Below, one piece after another: positions 36,685 through 46,420 of a stretch of DNA of 64,000 nucleotides; within the stretch, counting starts at the first letter, position 1; every line of letters begins with the position of its first letter. Below the pieces are notes generated by a model, which had not been told where the DNA came from, searched no databases, and saw only the letters and a program-made list of their open reading frames with translations. The translations under genes were made by a program, and so were the position numbers. Origin of the DNA: Terribium retamae (GTDB lineage: Bacteria > Pseudomonadota > Alphaproteobacteria > Rhizobiales > Rhizobiaceae); assembly GCF_022347545.1 (NCBI RefSeq), contig NZ_JAKREW010000003.1, positions 1 to 64,000 on the forward strand, in the 5' to 3' direction.

Positions 36685-37047
36685 CGCTTCAAGACAGACC
36701 GCTGCAACAGCAGGATTGTGCTAACCGTCTTGACAGGCGCGGTAGTGCTTGTCCTTCGCGCATGCAGCAAAATCTTGATTCTTGCGACTTTTTGTGTTAC
36801 ACATAAAAAACATGCCGGTGACACAACGTCGATTTATGGCGCAAACGCCCTTAATCATCGAAAGGTGAATTCCAATTTCCGGACCAGAGCATTCTGGGCC
36901 AGGCGAACGCAATTGTGCGGTTGGCCGGCGCAGGCTTTTTCCGGAGGATTTCGCTTGTTGTGTGGCATCCCAGGCCGGACGTGATCCGGCAGCCCCAGTT
37001 CTGCCGGCAGAGGCCTGCCGGCGTCACAACAAGGAGTTCAGGGCGTA
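36685..37047. promoter_or_regulatory. Leader and promoter region of the CarD-family gene
   Basis: 363 bp without a gene. It contains a small palindrome TGTGTTACACA (36793-36803) in an AT-rich stretch that may hold a promoter, and a GCCGGCAG - AGGC - CTGCCGGC hairpin (37003-37022) close upstream of the AAGGAG ribosome site at 37031. The hairpin may limit ribosome access. Confidence 0.5.
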
Positions 37048-37632
37048 ATGGCAACCACAACCCCGCAGAAGAAGTCCGCATCAGCAGCCCGTCACGGCTT
37101 CAAAACCGGCGAGTTCATCGTGTATCCGGCGCATGGCGTCGGCCAGATTGTCTCGATCGACGAGCAAGAGGTAGCGGGCCACAAGCTGGAGCTGTTCGTC
37201 ATCGATTTCCAAAAGGACAAGATGCGCCTGAAGGTACCGGTTGCCAAGGCGACCTCGATCGGCATGCGCAAGCTTTCCGAGACCGACTATGTCGACCGCG
37301 CGCTGAAGGTCGTACAGGGCCGCGCTCGCGTGAAGCGCACCATGTGGTCGCGCCGCGCCCAGGAATACGATGCGAAGATCAATTCCGGTGACCTGATCTC
37401 GATTTCGGAAGTCGTACGCGATCTCTATCGAGCCGAAAACCAGCCGGAGCAGTCCTACTCCGAGCGCCAGCTCTATGAAGCTGCCCTGGACCGTATGGCC
37501 CGTGAGATCGCGGCTGTGAACCGCATGTCGGAAACCGAAGCGGTCCGGTTGATCGAGGTCAACCTCAACAAGGGCCCTAAGCGTGGCGCCAAGGCCGACA
37601 ACGAGGAAACCGAACAGGAAGAAGCTGCCTGA
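37048..37632 (+). CDS. CarD family transcriptional regulator
   Basis: A 194-residue RNA polymerase-binding protein. The RNAP-interaction domain starts FKTGEFIVYPAHGVGQIVSI near residue 13; the helical DNA-binding half includes RKLSETDYVDRALKVV. CarD/CdnL proteins stabilise open complexes at rRNA and many other promoters and are widespread in alphaproteobacteria. A strong terminator follows. Confidence 0.92.
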   Translation: MATTTPQKKSASAARHGFKTGEFIVYPAHGVGQIVSIDEQEVAGHKLELFVIDFQKDKMRLKVPVAKATSIGMRKLSETDYVDRALKVVQGRARVKRTMWSRRAQEYDAKINSGDLISISEVVRDLYRAENQPEQSYSERQLYEAALDRMAREIAAVNRMSETEAVRLIEVNLNKGPKRGAKADNEETEQEEAA

Positions 37633-37655
37633 TCGGGCCTTCTGTTTGACTCAAG

Positions 37656-37682
37656 AACCCGGCCATGCGGCCGGGTTTTTTT
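37656..37682 (+). terminator. Terminator of the CarD gene
   Basis: Stem AACCCGGCC / GGCCGGGTT with a 4-base loop followed by T7, 24 bp past the stop. Confidence 0.93.
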
Positions 37683-37717
37683 GTTGGCTGACGTGCGCAA
37701 CACGACAAAGAACGGGA

Positions 37718-38908
37718 TCAGTGTTTTCGCGACAATTGTTTTGTCGCGGTTTCGAGGCCGGTCAATGTCAGCGGATACATGCGGCCGCCGAAGATGTCGT
37801 GGATCATGCTGATGGAATGGGTGTAGCCCCAATGCTGTTCGCGGGTGGGATTCAGCCAGACCGCGTTCGGCCACTGATCGAGTACTCGCTGTAGCCAGAT
37901 GGCGCCCGCTTCCTTGTTCCAGTGTTCGACCGCGCCGCCAGGGGAGACGATTTCGTAAGGGCTCATCGAGGCGTCGCCGACGAAGATCACCTTATAGTCG
38001 TGGCCGTATTTGTGGAGCACGTCGAAGGTCGGGATCTTCTCGCTGTAGCGGCGGCGATTGTCCTTCCAGACGTCCTCATAGAGGCAGTTGTGGAAGTAGA
38101 AATATTCAAGCTGGCGAAATTCGGCGCGGGCCGCCGAGAACAATTCCTCCACCACCTTGATGTGATCGTCCATCGAGCCGCCGACATCGAAGAACATCAG
38201 AAGCTTGACGGCATTGCGCCGTTCCGGCCGAGTCTGCACGTCGAGATAGCCATGCTCGGCTGTGGCATGGATGGTGCCCGGCAGATCGAGTTCTTCTTCC
38301 GCGCCCTCGCGCACCCAGCGACGGAGGCGCTTCAGCGCCACCTTGATGTTACGCGTGCCAAGCTCGACGGAGTCGTCGAAATTCCTGAATTCGCGCTTGT
38401 CCCACACCTTCACCGCGCGACGATGCCGGCTTTCTGCCTGGCCGATGCGCACGCCTTCGGGATTGTAGCCATAAGCACCGAAAGGTGAGGTGCCGGCCGT
38501 GCCGATCCATTTCGAACCACCCTGGTGGCGGCTCTTCTGCTCCTCCAGCCGCTGTTTCAGTGTCTCCATCAGCTTGTCGAAGCCGCCGAGCGCTTCGACG
38601 AGCTTCTTCTCATCTTCCGTCAGTGTCTTTTCAGCCAGCCGGCGCAGCCACTCTTCCGGCAATGCGGCAGCGTCGACGCCGCCTTCGCCCGAGATGGCCT
38701 CCACTCCTTTGAAATAGTGCGAGAAGACCTGGTCGAAGCGGTCGATATGCCGCTCGTCCTTCACCAGCGCGGCGCGGGCGAGGTAATAGAAACCCTCGAC
38801 GTCATAGCTGACGAGATCCGCTTCCAGGCTTTCCAGCAACGTCAGATACTCCCGCAGCGACACGGGAACCTTGGCGGCTTTCAGCTCGAGGAAGAACGGG
38901 ATGAACAT
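37718..38908 (-). CDS. VWA-domain protein, CoxE-like
   Basis: A 396-residue cytoplasmic protein: a helical N-terminal half and a von Willebrand A domain whose MIDAS-like motif reads DVGGSMDDH, with Gly in place of the usual Ser. The family pairs with MoxR AAA+ ATPases, which remodel protein complexes or help insert metals. The start MFIPFFLELKAAKVP matches family openings; the ribosome site is weak. The MoxR partner lies 1.8 kb away on the same strand, separated by two other genes. Confidence 0.88.
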   Translation of the reverse strand: MFIPFFLELKAAKVPVSLREYLTLLESLEADLVSYDVEGFYYLARAALVKDERHIDRFDQVFSHYFKGVEAISGEGGVDAAALPEEWLRRLAEKTLTEDEKKLVEALGGFDKLMETLKQRLEEQKSRHQGGSKWIGTAGTSPFGAYGYNPEGVRIGQAESRHRRAVKVWDKREFRNFDDSVELGTRNIKVALKRLRRWVREGAEEELDLPGTIHATAEHGYLDVQTRPERRNAVKLLMFFDVGGSMDDHIKVVEELFSAARAEFRQLEYFYFHNCLYEDVWKDNRRRYSEKIPTFDVLHKYGHDYKVIFVGDASMSPYEIVSPGGAVEHWNKEAGAIWLQRVLDQWPNAVWLNPTREQHWGYTHSISMIHDIFGGRMYPLTLTGLETATKQLSRKH

Positions 38909-39086
38909 GGTGCCAATGTGCGTCGGGGAGGTCGGAGAGGCAAGGGCGGGTCGACACTGCCGCGTTGCCACACTCATGGTAAAAATAAGATTCAGCCTTT
39001 TTTGGTAATTTCCCGTTAGCAATTCCCTTGGCGGGAGTTTTGGTATCGATGCCCGTCTCCGGTTCTTGTTTTGCGTACGGGTTCTC

Positions 39087-40127
39087 ATGCGTTTCACCAC
39101 GGTGTCGGCAATCCTGCTTGCCTGCGCGGCGCTCGCCGGCTGTGCCTCCAGCTCGGGCATGGACGACGTCCTGGCGCCGGGACCATCATCCGAGACGACC
39201 AGTTCGATCACCCGGCCGAACAGCCCGGTGCCGACCGCCAGCGTGGGCACAGAACTGCGTGACGCGCCTGCGCCGCAAATGGCGATGACGGCGCCAATTC
39301 CGGAAGCGCCCATTCCCGGAACCGGGTCCTTCGCGGGCTCCGAACCCAGCATGCCCCTGCCGGCCATGAGGCCGGCGATACGGACCCCATCGGAAAAGCC
39401 GGTGATCCGCAAGGCAGCGATCGTGCGCGGCGAGGTCTATGCACGTCGCTTCCGTGACGCCAAGCCGATCAATTTCGGCCGCGCCACCTCGCCGAGGCAG
39501 CTTGCCGTACACGGCGTGGACGTTTCACGCTGGCAGGGCGACATCGACTGGGCAAGGCTGCGCAGCCAAGGCGCCAACTTCGCCTACATCAAGGCCACCG
39601 ATGGCGGTGACCATCTCGATCCGATGTTCAGGAAGAACTGGCGCGAAGCACACGAAGCTGGGTTGCGTCGCGGTGCCTATCATTTCTTCTACTGGTGCCG
39701 CGTCGCCAGTGAACAGGCCGACTGGTTCATTCGCAACGTGCCAAAAGTGCCGGGTGCTTTGCCGCCGGTCATCGATGTCGAATACAACGGCGAATCCAGC
39801 TGCAAGCGCCGTCTTTCACGCGAGAAAGTGCTGGAGAAGATGCAAGTGTTCATGGACAGGCTGGAGCGGCATTACGGCCAGCGTCCGATCATCTACACCG
39901 CGCCCGACTTCTACCGCGACAATCTGAGGGGAGCCTTCCTGGACTATCCGTTCTGGTTGCGCGCGGTCGCCCAGCATCCGTCCAAGGTCTATCCCGGCCG
40001 CAAGTGGGTGTTCTGGCAGTATTCGGGTTCAGGCCTGTCGCATGGCGTGGCCGGCAAGATCGACCTCAACGCCTTCCATGGTTCCGAAGACGAGTGGCAC
40101 GATTGGGTCGCCGATAAATCCAGCTGA
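39087..40127 (+). CDS. Glycoside hydrolase family 25 lipoprotein (lysozyme-like)
   Basis: A 346-residue envelope lipoprotein. The start MRFTTVSAILLACAALAGC gives a lipobox LAGC with Cys19. A Pro/Ser/Thr-rich linker extends to about residue 120. The catalytic domain follows: GVDVSRWQGDIDWARLR, YIKATDGGDH, GAYHFFYW and PPVIDVEYNGES with acidic catalytic residues. It should hydrolyse peptidoglycan between MurNAc and GlcNAc, acting from the membrane. No immunity or phage genes nearby. Confidence 0.9.
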   Translation: MRFTTVSAILLACAALAGCASSSGMDDVLAPGPSSETTSSITRPNSPVPTASVGTELRDAPAPQMAMTAPIPEAPIPGTGSFAGSEPSMPLPAMRPAIRTPSEKPVIRKAAIVRGEVYARRFRDAKPINFGRATSPRQLAVHGVDVSRWQGDIDWARLRSQGANFAYIKATDGGDHLDPMFRKNWREAHEAGLRRGAYHFFYWCRVASEQADWFIRNVPKVPGALPPVIDVEYNGESSCKRRLSREKVLEKMQVFMDRLERHYGQRPIIYTAPDFYRDNLRGAFLDYPFWLRAVAQHPSKVYPGRKWVFWQYSGSGLSHGVAGKIDLNAFHGSEDEWHDWVADKSS

Positions 40128-40129
40128 GG

Positions 40130-40153
40130 AAAAGCGGGACCGAGCGGTCCCGC
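40130..40153 (-). terminator. Hairpin terminator for the GNAT gene
   Basis: Stem GCGGGACC / GGTCCCGC with a 4-base loop; four A on its left give a U tract in the minus-strand transcript. Confidence 0.75.
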
Positions 40154-40165
40154 CATCTCTTGTGA

Positions 40166-40609
40166 CTACATCAGATCGTATTCGATGAAACCTGTGCGGC
40201 GAGCCACGCGGTCGTAAAGCTTGCGCGCCGTGGCATTGGTTTCATGCGTCATCCAGTAGACATTGATGACGCCAACCGCCTTGGCGGCCTGCCTGACCGC
40301 ATCGATCAGGGCTGTGCCGACGCCTTTGCCGCGAATTTCGGGATCAGCGAACAGATCCTGCAAATAGCAGTTGTTCGCTTCGGCCCAGCAGGAGCGATGG
40401 TACATGTAGTGGGTGAGGCCGACAGGCTTGCCGTCGACGAGGGCGATGAAGCCGCGCGGCTCGTAGTCGCCAGGCGTGAACAGCCGCTTCCAGGTGAGCT
40501 GATAGGTCTCCTCCGGTAGAACGGTGTTGTAGAATTTGAGGTAGGCGGTCCACAGCCGGTGCCATTCGGCGTGATCCGACTGTTCAAGCGGGCGGACGGT
40601 AACGGTCAT
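40166..40609 (-). CDS. GNAT family N-acetyltransferase
   Basis: A 147-residue acetyl-CoA-dependent transferase. The acetyl-CoA loop is DPEIRGKGVGTALIDAV, followed by VYWMTHETNATARKLYDRVA. The C-terminal RRTGFIEYDLM ending is typical of single-domain GNATs of unknown substrate. The start MTVTVRPLEQ has AAGGGGA upstream. Confidence 0.9.
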   Translation of the reverse strand: MTVTVRPLEQSDHAEWHRLWTAYLKFYNTVLPEETYQLTWKRLFTPGDYEPRGFIALVDGKPVGLTHYMYHRSCWAEANNCYLQDLFADPEIRGKGVGTALIDAVRQAAKAVGVINVYWMTHETNATARKLYDRVARRTGFIEYDLM

Positions 40610-40744
40610 GGTTCGGGTCCCCTTTGGTGCCCGGCCCTTGTATCTGCCCGGCTGTGCCAATGCGATGGCACAGCCGACGTCTTTCCGTTGTTAGATAGCT
40701 TCGGTTTCGGAAAAACAGATGCGCCCTTTGAAGGCCGCTGCCGT

Positions 40745-41584
<840 letters not shown>

Positions 41585-41704
41585 CGATAACTCCTCATTC
41601 GCCGGCGCGAGCCTAAGGAGGGGAATGGCGGGGTGCAAGGGCAGTCGGCAATCGAATGCCGGCTGCCGAATTCGCAATTCGCTGGCGCTGGGGAAAAGTA
41701 ATCC

Positions 41705-41710
41705 CTATAT
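41705..41710 (+). promoter_or_regulatory. Probable -10 box of the 6S RNA
   Basis: CTATAT lies 7 bp before the predicted 5' end of the 6S RNA stem. No clear -35 box was assigned. Confidence 0.5.
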
Positions 41711-41715
41711 TTGCC

Positions 41716-41880
41716 GGCGACGGTCTGCGCCTCGCGGCAGGAGAGACATTTCCCCGGGGCCTTATTGATCTCGAAGGGAGCTGTCCCTGACCGGACCCGT
41801 GGGTTCGGACATATGGCGCCCACCTACTTTGTAGGTTCCCGGGATCAACTTCTCCACCGGTTGCGTGGATCGTCGCTTTC
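41716..41880 (+). ncRNA. ssrS: 6S RNA
   Basis: An ~165-nt RNA that binds RNA polymerase holoenzyme and dampens promoters in stationary phase. Evidence: a closing stem GCGACGGTC / GATCGTCGC joins its ends; inside are CCCCGGGGCC, GGGAGCTGTCCCTGACC, a hairpin CCGGACCCGTGGGTTCGG, and the small CCTAC-TTT-GTAGG hairpin followed by CCCGGGATCAA, which pairs back with TTGATC. This is the alphaproteobacterial 6S layout. The gene lies directly before 5-formyltetrahydrofolate cyclo-ligase, its usual neighbour; zapA, often on the other side, is missing. A T-rich stretch follows. Exact ends are estimated. Confidence 0.85.
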
Positions 41881-41989
41881 CTCCCTTTTCCGCCCTTAAC
41901 GCACTGTGTTGCCCGAAGGTCGCCGTTGCGACAGCGCCGTTTGGCGTGTCATGGCATAGGCAAGCTGTCGGAGAGGAACGCGCGCCGCC

Positions 41990-42571
41990 ATGCACAAGGA
42001 ACGCAAGAAACAACTGCGCAAGGAAGCGCTGGCACGCCGTGACGCGCTCGACCCATTCTGGCGCATCGAAGCGTCGCTGGAGATGGCTGAGACCGCACGT
42101 GACAATGTCTCGTTCGAGCCTGGCGCTATCGTCTCAGGCTTCTGGCCGATGCGCTCGGAGGTCGATGTAAGGCCGATGATGTTCGCATTGCGTGAACATG
42201 GTGCGCGGCTCTGCCTACCGGCAATCCTCGACAAGACCACGATCGCCTTTCGCGAACTGGTACGCGGCGCGCCGCTGGTCGAGATGGGGTTCGGCACGCA
42301 TGGCCCCGGCGAGGAAGCCGAGGTACTGGACCCGGATATCATGCTGATCCCACTGGCCGCTTTCGATCCCCGCGGCCACCGCATCGGCTACGGCGCCGGC
42401 TACTATGACCGGGCGATCAGCCGACTTCACGACGCCGGCAAACAACCGCGCCTGATCGGCATCGCCTTCGACTGCCAGGAAGTGCCCGAAGTGCCGGACG
42501 AGCCACACGACGTGGTCATCCCCGAAATCCTGACCGAGAGCGGCTTGCGGCGGTTTACCCAGCAGTTATAG
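41990..42571 (+). CDS. fau: 5-formyltetrahydrofolate cyclo-ligase
   Basis: A 193-residue cytoplasmic enzyme converting 5-formyl-THF to methenyl-THF using ATP. N-terminal KKQLRKEALARRDAL and the GYGAGYYDRAI motif near residue 130 are diagnostic. It follows the 6S RNA and lies 8 bp before the metallophosphoesterase gene, so they are probably one operon. Confidence 0.95.
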   Translation: MHKERKKQLRKEALARRDALDPFWRIEASLEMAETARDNVSFEPGAIVSGFWPMRSEVDVRPMMFALREHGARLCLPAILDKTTIAFRELVRGAPLVEMGFGTHGPGEEAEVLDPDIMLIPLAAFDPRGHRIGYGAGYYDRAISRLHDAGKQPRLIGIAFDCQEVPEVPDEPHDVVIPEILTESGLRRFTQQL

Positions 42572-42579
42572 ATGACCGC

Positions 42580-43404
42580 ATGAGGCTGCTTTTTCTGGGC
42601 GACATGGTGGGCAAGACGGGCCGCACGGCGGTGTGGGAACAATTGCCTGGGCTGATCTCCGATTTCAAACTGGATTTCGTCATCGTCAATGGCGAGAACG
42701 CCGCCGGTGGCTTTGGCATCACCGAGGAGATTTTCCGCGAGACGATTGCCGCCGGTGCCGATGTAGTAACCACCGGCAACCATGTCTGGGACCAGCGCGA
42801 TGCGCTGAATTTTGCGCCGCGCGAGGAACGCTTCCTAAGGCCGGCCAATTTCCCGAAGGGCACGCCAGGGCGCGGCTCCGGCGTCTACATCGCGCGCAAC
42901 GGTGCGCGTGTGCTGGTCGCAAACATCATGGGCCGGGTGTTCATGCACCCCGAACTCGATGACCCGTTCCAGGCGGGCGAGCGTGAACTCGCCGCCTGTC
43001 CGCTCGGCGAGCAGGCCGACGCGGTTGTGATCGATTTCCACGCCGAGGCGACCAGCGAAAAGATTTGCTTCGCACATTTCGTCGATGGACGGGCCTCGCT
43101 GGTGGTCGGCACGCACACGCACCAGCCGACCGCGGATCACCAGATCCTCAATGGCGGAACCGCTTATCTGACAGACGCCGGCATGTGCGGCGACTATGAT
43201 TCCTCGCTCGGCATGGACAAGGAGGAACCACTCAACCGGTTTCTCTCGAAAGTTCCGAAAGGCCGCTTCGAAGCAGCCAATGGTCCTGCTACGCTTTGCG
43301 GCGTCGGCGTCGATATTTCCGACCGTACGGGTCTGGCGGAACGCGTTGCGCCGTTTCGTCGCGGGCCGAGACTGGAAGAAACCGTTCCTTCCTTCTGGTT
43401 GTGA
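42580..43404 (+). CDS. YmdB-like metallophosphoesterase (TIGR00282)
   Basis: A 274-residue di-metal phosphodiesterase. LFLGDMVGKTGR opens the fold. Further ligands are VNGENAAGGFGI, TTGNHVWD, and VVGTHTHQPTADH. Bacillus YmdB acts on cyclic nucleotides or RNA; the function in alphaproteobacteria is open. Probably translated from the fau transcript. Confidence 0.93.
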   Translation: MRLLFLGDMVGKTGRTAVWEQLPGLISDFKLDFVIVNGENAAGGFGITEEIFRETIAAGADVVTTGNHVWDQRDALNFAPREERFLRPANFPKGTPGRGSGVYIARNGARVLVANIMGRVFMHPELDDPFQAGERELAACPLGEQADAVVIDFHAEATSEKICFAHFVDGRASLVVGTHTHQPTADHQILNGGTAYLTDAGMCGDYDSSLGMDKEEPLNRFLSKVPKGRFEAANGPATLCGVGVDISDRTGLAERVAPFRRGPRLEETVPSFWL

Positions 43405-43478
43405 GATTGAAGACGGGGACCATCGTACTTAACTGCCGCTGAAACTGCTTCAGATCGTTCAAGGGGAAGACGACCTCC

Positions 43479-44243
43479 ATGCAGATCATCGAGTTTCTTG
43501 CGCCGTATTTCACCTTCGTCAACGATCCGACCGCCTGGGCTGCTTTGCTGACCCTGATCGCGCTCGAGATCGTTCTCGGCATCGACAATCTCATCTTCAT
43601 CTCGATCCTCACCAACAAGCTGCCGGAAGCCCAGCGCGCGCAGGCGCGCCGGCTGGGCATCGGTGCGGCCCTGATCATGCGGCTCGTGCTGCTTGCCACG
43701 ATATCCATCATCGTCGGGCTGACGGCGCCGGTTTTCAGTGCCTTTGGTCATGATTTCTCCTGGCGCGATCTCATCCTGATCGCCGGTGGCCTTTTCTTGG
43801 TGTGGAAGGCCACGAAGGAGATCCATCACACGGTCGATCCAGAGGACCATCAGGATTCGATGATCGGCGAGACGCTGCAGATCAGTCTTGGCGGTGCCAT
43901 CTTCCAGATCCTGCTGCTCGATCTGGTGTTCTCCATCGATTCCATCATCACTGCGGTCGGCATGACCGACGAGATTGCCATCATGTACATCGCGGTCATC
44001 ATCACCGTGGCAGTCATGCTGCTGGCTGCTGCGCCGCTGGCCAATTTCATCGCCAAGAACCCCACCATCGTGATGCTGGCGCTGGGTTTCCTGCTGATGA
44101 TCGGCATGACGCTGATCGCCGACGGCATGGGCTACCATGTGCCGAAGGGCTACATCTACGCCGCCATGGGCTTCTCGGCGCTGGTTGAAGCGCTCAACAT
44201 GCTGGCGCGGCGCAAGAAAGCGAAGAAAAGCGACGGGCATTAA
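43479..44243 (+). CDS. TerC family integral membrane protein
   Basis: A 254-residue protein with seven hydrophobic helices. [16 protein letters not shown] and [17 protein letters not shown] are the paired acidic membrane motifs of TerC, linked to metal ion (Mn/Ca) export or metalation of secreted proteins in other bacteria. A basic C-terminal tail follows. GGGGAAG precedes the ATG. No tellurite genes nearby. Confidence 0.93.
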   Translation: MQIIEFLAPYFTFVNDPTAWAALLTLIALEIVLGIDNLIFISILTNKLPEAQRAQARRLGIGAALIMRLVLLATISIIVGLTAPVFSAFGHDFSWRDLILIAGGLFLVWKATKEIHHTVDPEDHQDSMIGETLQISLGGAIFQILLLDLVFSIDSIITAVGMTDEIAIMYIAVIITVAVMLLAAAPLANFIAKNPTIVMLALGFLLMIGMTLIADGMGYHVPKGYIYAAMGFSALVEALNMLARRKKAKKSDGH

Positions 44244-44249
44244 GGCCGT

Positions 44250-44278
44250 CTTGCCCGTCTCCCGCGGGGATGGGCAAG
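44250..44278. terminator. Hairpin between terC-like and VOC genes
   Basis: CTTGCCC / GGGCAAG arms with an inner TCCC/GGGA pairing. It lies between convergent stops; no strong T run. Confidence 0.5.
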
Positions 44279-44282
44279 GTCT

Positions 44283-44642
44283 TCAAGCCGTGCCGAACAT
44301 GACTTTGCGGCCGTCGGGATCCGTGACGGTGATGACGACATCGTCCGTCGCGAAGGGCTCGATGGCGAGTTCCTTCAATCGAGCCAGAAAGGTTTCCCTG
44401 TCGTCTATCTGGAAATAGAGATGAGTCAGGTTCGACCCGGCCAGGGGCGGCTGGCTATAGGCGGCGAACGCGGCTGCGTCATGGATGGCCAATTGAACCC
44501 CGTCGCGGTCGAGGCGCCAGTAAATGTAGCTGTTCGGTGTACCGACCTGTTCGAGCGGCAGTCCTGCCACATGGCGATAGAACGCAGCGGTTTCGGCAGG
44601 GTTCGCCGACGTCAGGAAAATTCCGCGAAACACCGTGTGCAT
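44283..44642 (-). CDS. VOC family protein
   Basis: A 119-residue vicinal-oxygen-chelate fold protein (glyoxalase/bleomycin-resistance type). MHTVFRGIFLTSANPAETAAFYRHV opens, and QIDDRETFLARLKEL and VITVTDPDGRKVMFG follow. Metal ligands are incomplete, so substrate binding without classic catalysis is possible. Last gene of a six-gene minus-strand cluster of VOC and SRPBCC genes. Confidence 0.85.
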   Translation of the reverse strand: MHTVFRGIFLTSANPAETAAFYRHVAGLPLEQVGTPNSYIYWRLDRDGVQLAIHDAAAFAAYSQPPLAGSNLTHLYFQIDDRETFLARLKELAIEPFATDDVVITVTDPDGRKVMFGTA

Positions 44643-44651
44643 GAATTGCGC

Positions 44652-45122
44652 CTACGTGGCCGGCGCGCCGGCTGGATGCCGATCTGCGATCAATCCAAGC
44701 GTGACGCCGTTTTCCAGCCAGGCCTTCGCGCCTGAGAGCACAAGCGAAAAACCGTCCGTGGAGTCCACCGCGGTCTTGACCTGCTGGTCCGCATCGCCCT
44801 GGAAGCCGGAATTTCGGATGGTGACGAAGGTGGCGGTGCCGTCAAGCATCGGCTCGAAGGTCCATTCCACTGTCGTGGCCGGCTCACCCCAGCCGACGAC
44901 GATCTTCCGGTCTTTGACCAGTTCCCTGACGACGACCGGAGATTTGAAGTCGTACATGCGCCACTCCCACTCGATGGCACGACCCGAATCGAGCCGGTTG
45001 CTGCCATGTGTGAACCAGAATTTCGCGGTGATGGCTGGATCGATGAAGGCTTCATAGACTTCGGCCGCCGGCTTGCGGATCAGCATTCCGGTGTTGGCGA
45101 CAGGGGCTTCACGCAGTTCCAT
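44652..45122 (-). CDS. SRPBCC (AHSA1-like) protein
   Basis: A 156-residue START-like lipid/hydrophobic-ligand-binding fold. IRKPAAEVYEAFIDPAITAKFWFTHGS is the usual AHSA1 opening. ATG follows GGAGG and overlaps the upstream SRPBCC gene by 14 bp, so translation is coupled. Ligand unknown. Confidence 0.85.
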   Translation of the reverse strand: MELREAPVANTGMLIRKPAAEVYEAFIDPAITAKFWFTHGSNRLDSGRAIEWEWRMYDFKSPVVVRELVKDRKIVVGWGEPATTVEWTFEPMLDGTATFVTIRNSGFQGDADQQVKTAVDSTDGFSLVLSGAKAWLENGVTLGLIADRHPAGAPAT

Positions 45123-45579
45123 CGGGATCCTCCGTTCGGGCTTCGGCATAGGCAGAGAGGTTGGTGAGGTGATGCTGCCACCCGGCGAAGTGGTCGGCCA
45201 GCAACCGTGCACGGCGCCCGGGCTGGAATATTTCCCAGCCGTCATGCACAAGTTCGAGATGTGAAGCATTGCCGGTCTGGGCGGCGATCGTCAGCATCAG
45301 GCGCGTCGTCTCCGGCCAGTCATCATCGCTCCAGGCCAGCACGAGGCGGCTGGGAGGGACTGCTTCCAGCACCGTGCCGGAGGTGGTCACCATGCGATCG
45401 CCGTTGCTCCATGTCTCACGGAAGGAGCCGCCGACGTGCGGCTGCAAGCTAACGTGATTGCCCCACCAGTGGTGGATATGGGCATTCTGCGTCAGCAGCG
45501 CCCAGAGTACAGCCGGCGTGACCCGGACCGTGCGTGTCAGCCGGATGGCCTCGTCGGTCGTGGAGAGGTTTCCGTCCAT
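45109..45579 (-). CDS. SRPBCC (AHSA1-like) protein
   Basis: A 156-residue protein of the same fold: LTRTVRVTPAVLWALLT near the N-terminus and HDGWEIFQPGRRARLLADHFAGWQHHL near the end. It shares little sequence with its two SRPBCC neighbours beyond the fold, so they are old paralogues or independent recruits. It overlaps the following gene by 14 bp and lies 16 bp after the VOC gene upstream. Confidence 0.85.
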   Translation of the reverse strand: MDGNLSTTDEAIRLTRTVRVTPAVLWALLTQNAHIHHWWGNHVSLQPHVGGSFRETWSNGDRMVTTSGTVLEAVPPSRLVLAWSDDDWPETTRLMLTIAAQTGNASHLELVHDGWEIFQPGRRARLLADHFAGWQHHLTNLSAYAEARTEDPDGTA

Positions 45580-45595
45580 GGCCTTCGTTCAGCTG

Positions 45596-45958
45596 TCACC
45601 AGGCGTCGGGTTCGCGCACCATGTGCACGATGTTGGCAGGGTTCATGATCCAGCCGCCGCGAAAACCCTCCCCGAGCGGCTCGATCGGGTCGCAGCGCAC
45701 CACGCCCGCTTCGGCTAGCCGCTGCAGCGCGCCGCCGGAATTGGGCGTGAACAGCTCCAGCCAGACTTCGGCCTGGCTCATCGTCGCGTCTTCATCGATC
45801 CAGAGCTGATTGGGACCGAGCTTGAAACCGACGGCAGGCGCTTTTTCGGGGATCGGCGCCAGGCCAACCGTGTCGCGATAGAACGCGACTGTCGCCTCGT
45901 ATTGATGGCTCGGCACTTTCATGGCGATGTTGATGCCGCCTTCGATCTTCGTGGTCAT
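45596..45958 (-). CDS. VOC family protein
   Basis: A 120-residue VOC fold: NIAMKVPSHQYEATVAFYRDTVGL opens, then QLWIDEDATMSQAEVWLELF and a short second half ending VHMVREPDAW. ATG follows GAGGAAATCC. Part of the VOC/SRPBCC cluster; substrate unknown. Confidence 0.85.
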   Translation of the reverse strand: MTTKIEGGINIAMKVPSHQYEATVAFYRDTVGLAPIPEKAPAVGFKLGPNQLWIDEDATMSQAEVWLELFTPNSGGALQRLAEAGVVRCDPIEPLGEGFRGGWIMNPANIVHMVREPDAW

Positions 45959-46004
45959 GGATTTCCTCAATACAGATTGTAGATTGTGAGATCGGATAAG
46001 GCGG

Positions 46005-46397
46005 TCAGGGCAGATTGATTTGCCAGGAGACGCCGAAGCGGTCGTTCAGCCAGGCGAAGCGCCGGCTAAAGCCATAATTGTCGAGCGGCATCAGCATTTT
46101 GCCGCCTTCGCCGAGTTCCTGGACGATCCGGGACTGCTCGGTTTCGGAGGTGCATGTGACGAACAGCGATACCGATGGCGTGAAGGTGAAGGCGTGCTTG
46201 ACATGGCTGTCGCTGAACATGACCTCGAGGCCGGCGATTTCGGCGCGCGCCAGCTTGATCGAGCCCTCAGGTCCGGCCTCGCCCGCGCCGTAGCGGTCGA
46301 CATCAACAACGCGGCTTTCTGGAATGGTCTTGCAGTAGAAGGTCAGGGCTTCCTCGGCCTTGCCTTCGAACATCAGGAACGGTGCTGCTGTCGTCAT
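46005..46397 (-). CDS. PhnB-like VOC protein
   Basis: A 130-residue VOC fold of the PhnB/3-demethylubiquinone-methyltransferase-like type: PFLMFEGKAEEALTFYCKTIPES at the start, MFSDSHVKHAF and FAWLNDRFGVSWQINLP at the end. Such proteins usually lack enzyme activity in tests. The start MTTAAPFLMF follows GAGGAC. Confidence 0.87.
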   Translation of the reverse strand: MTTAAPFLMFEGKAEEALTFYCKTIPESRVVDVDRYGAGEAGPEGSIKLARAEIAGLEVMFSDSHVKHAFTFTPSVSLFVTCTSETEQSRIVQELGEGGKMLMPLDNYGFSRRFAWLNDRFGVSWQINLP

Positions 46398-46420
46398 GGC
46401 GTGTCCTCGTCTGGATGGGA

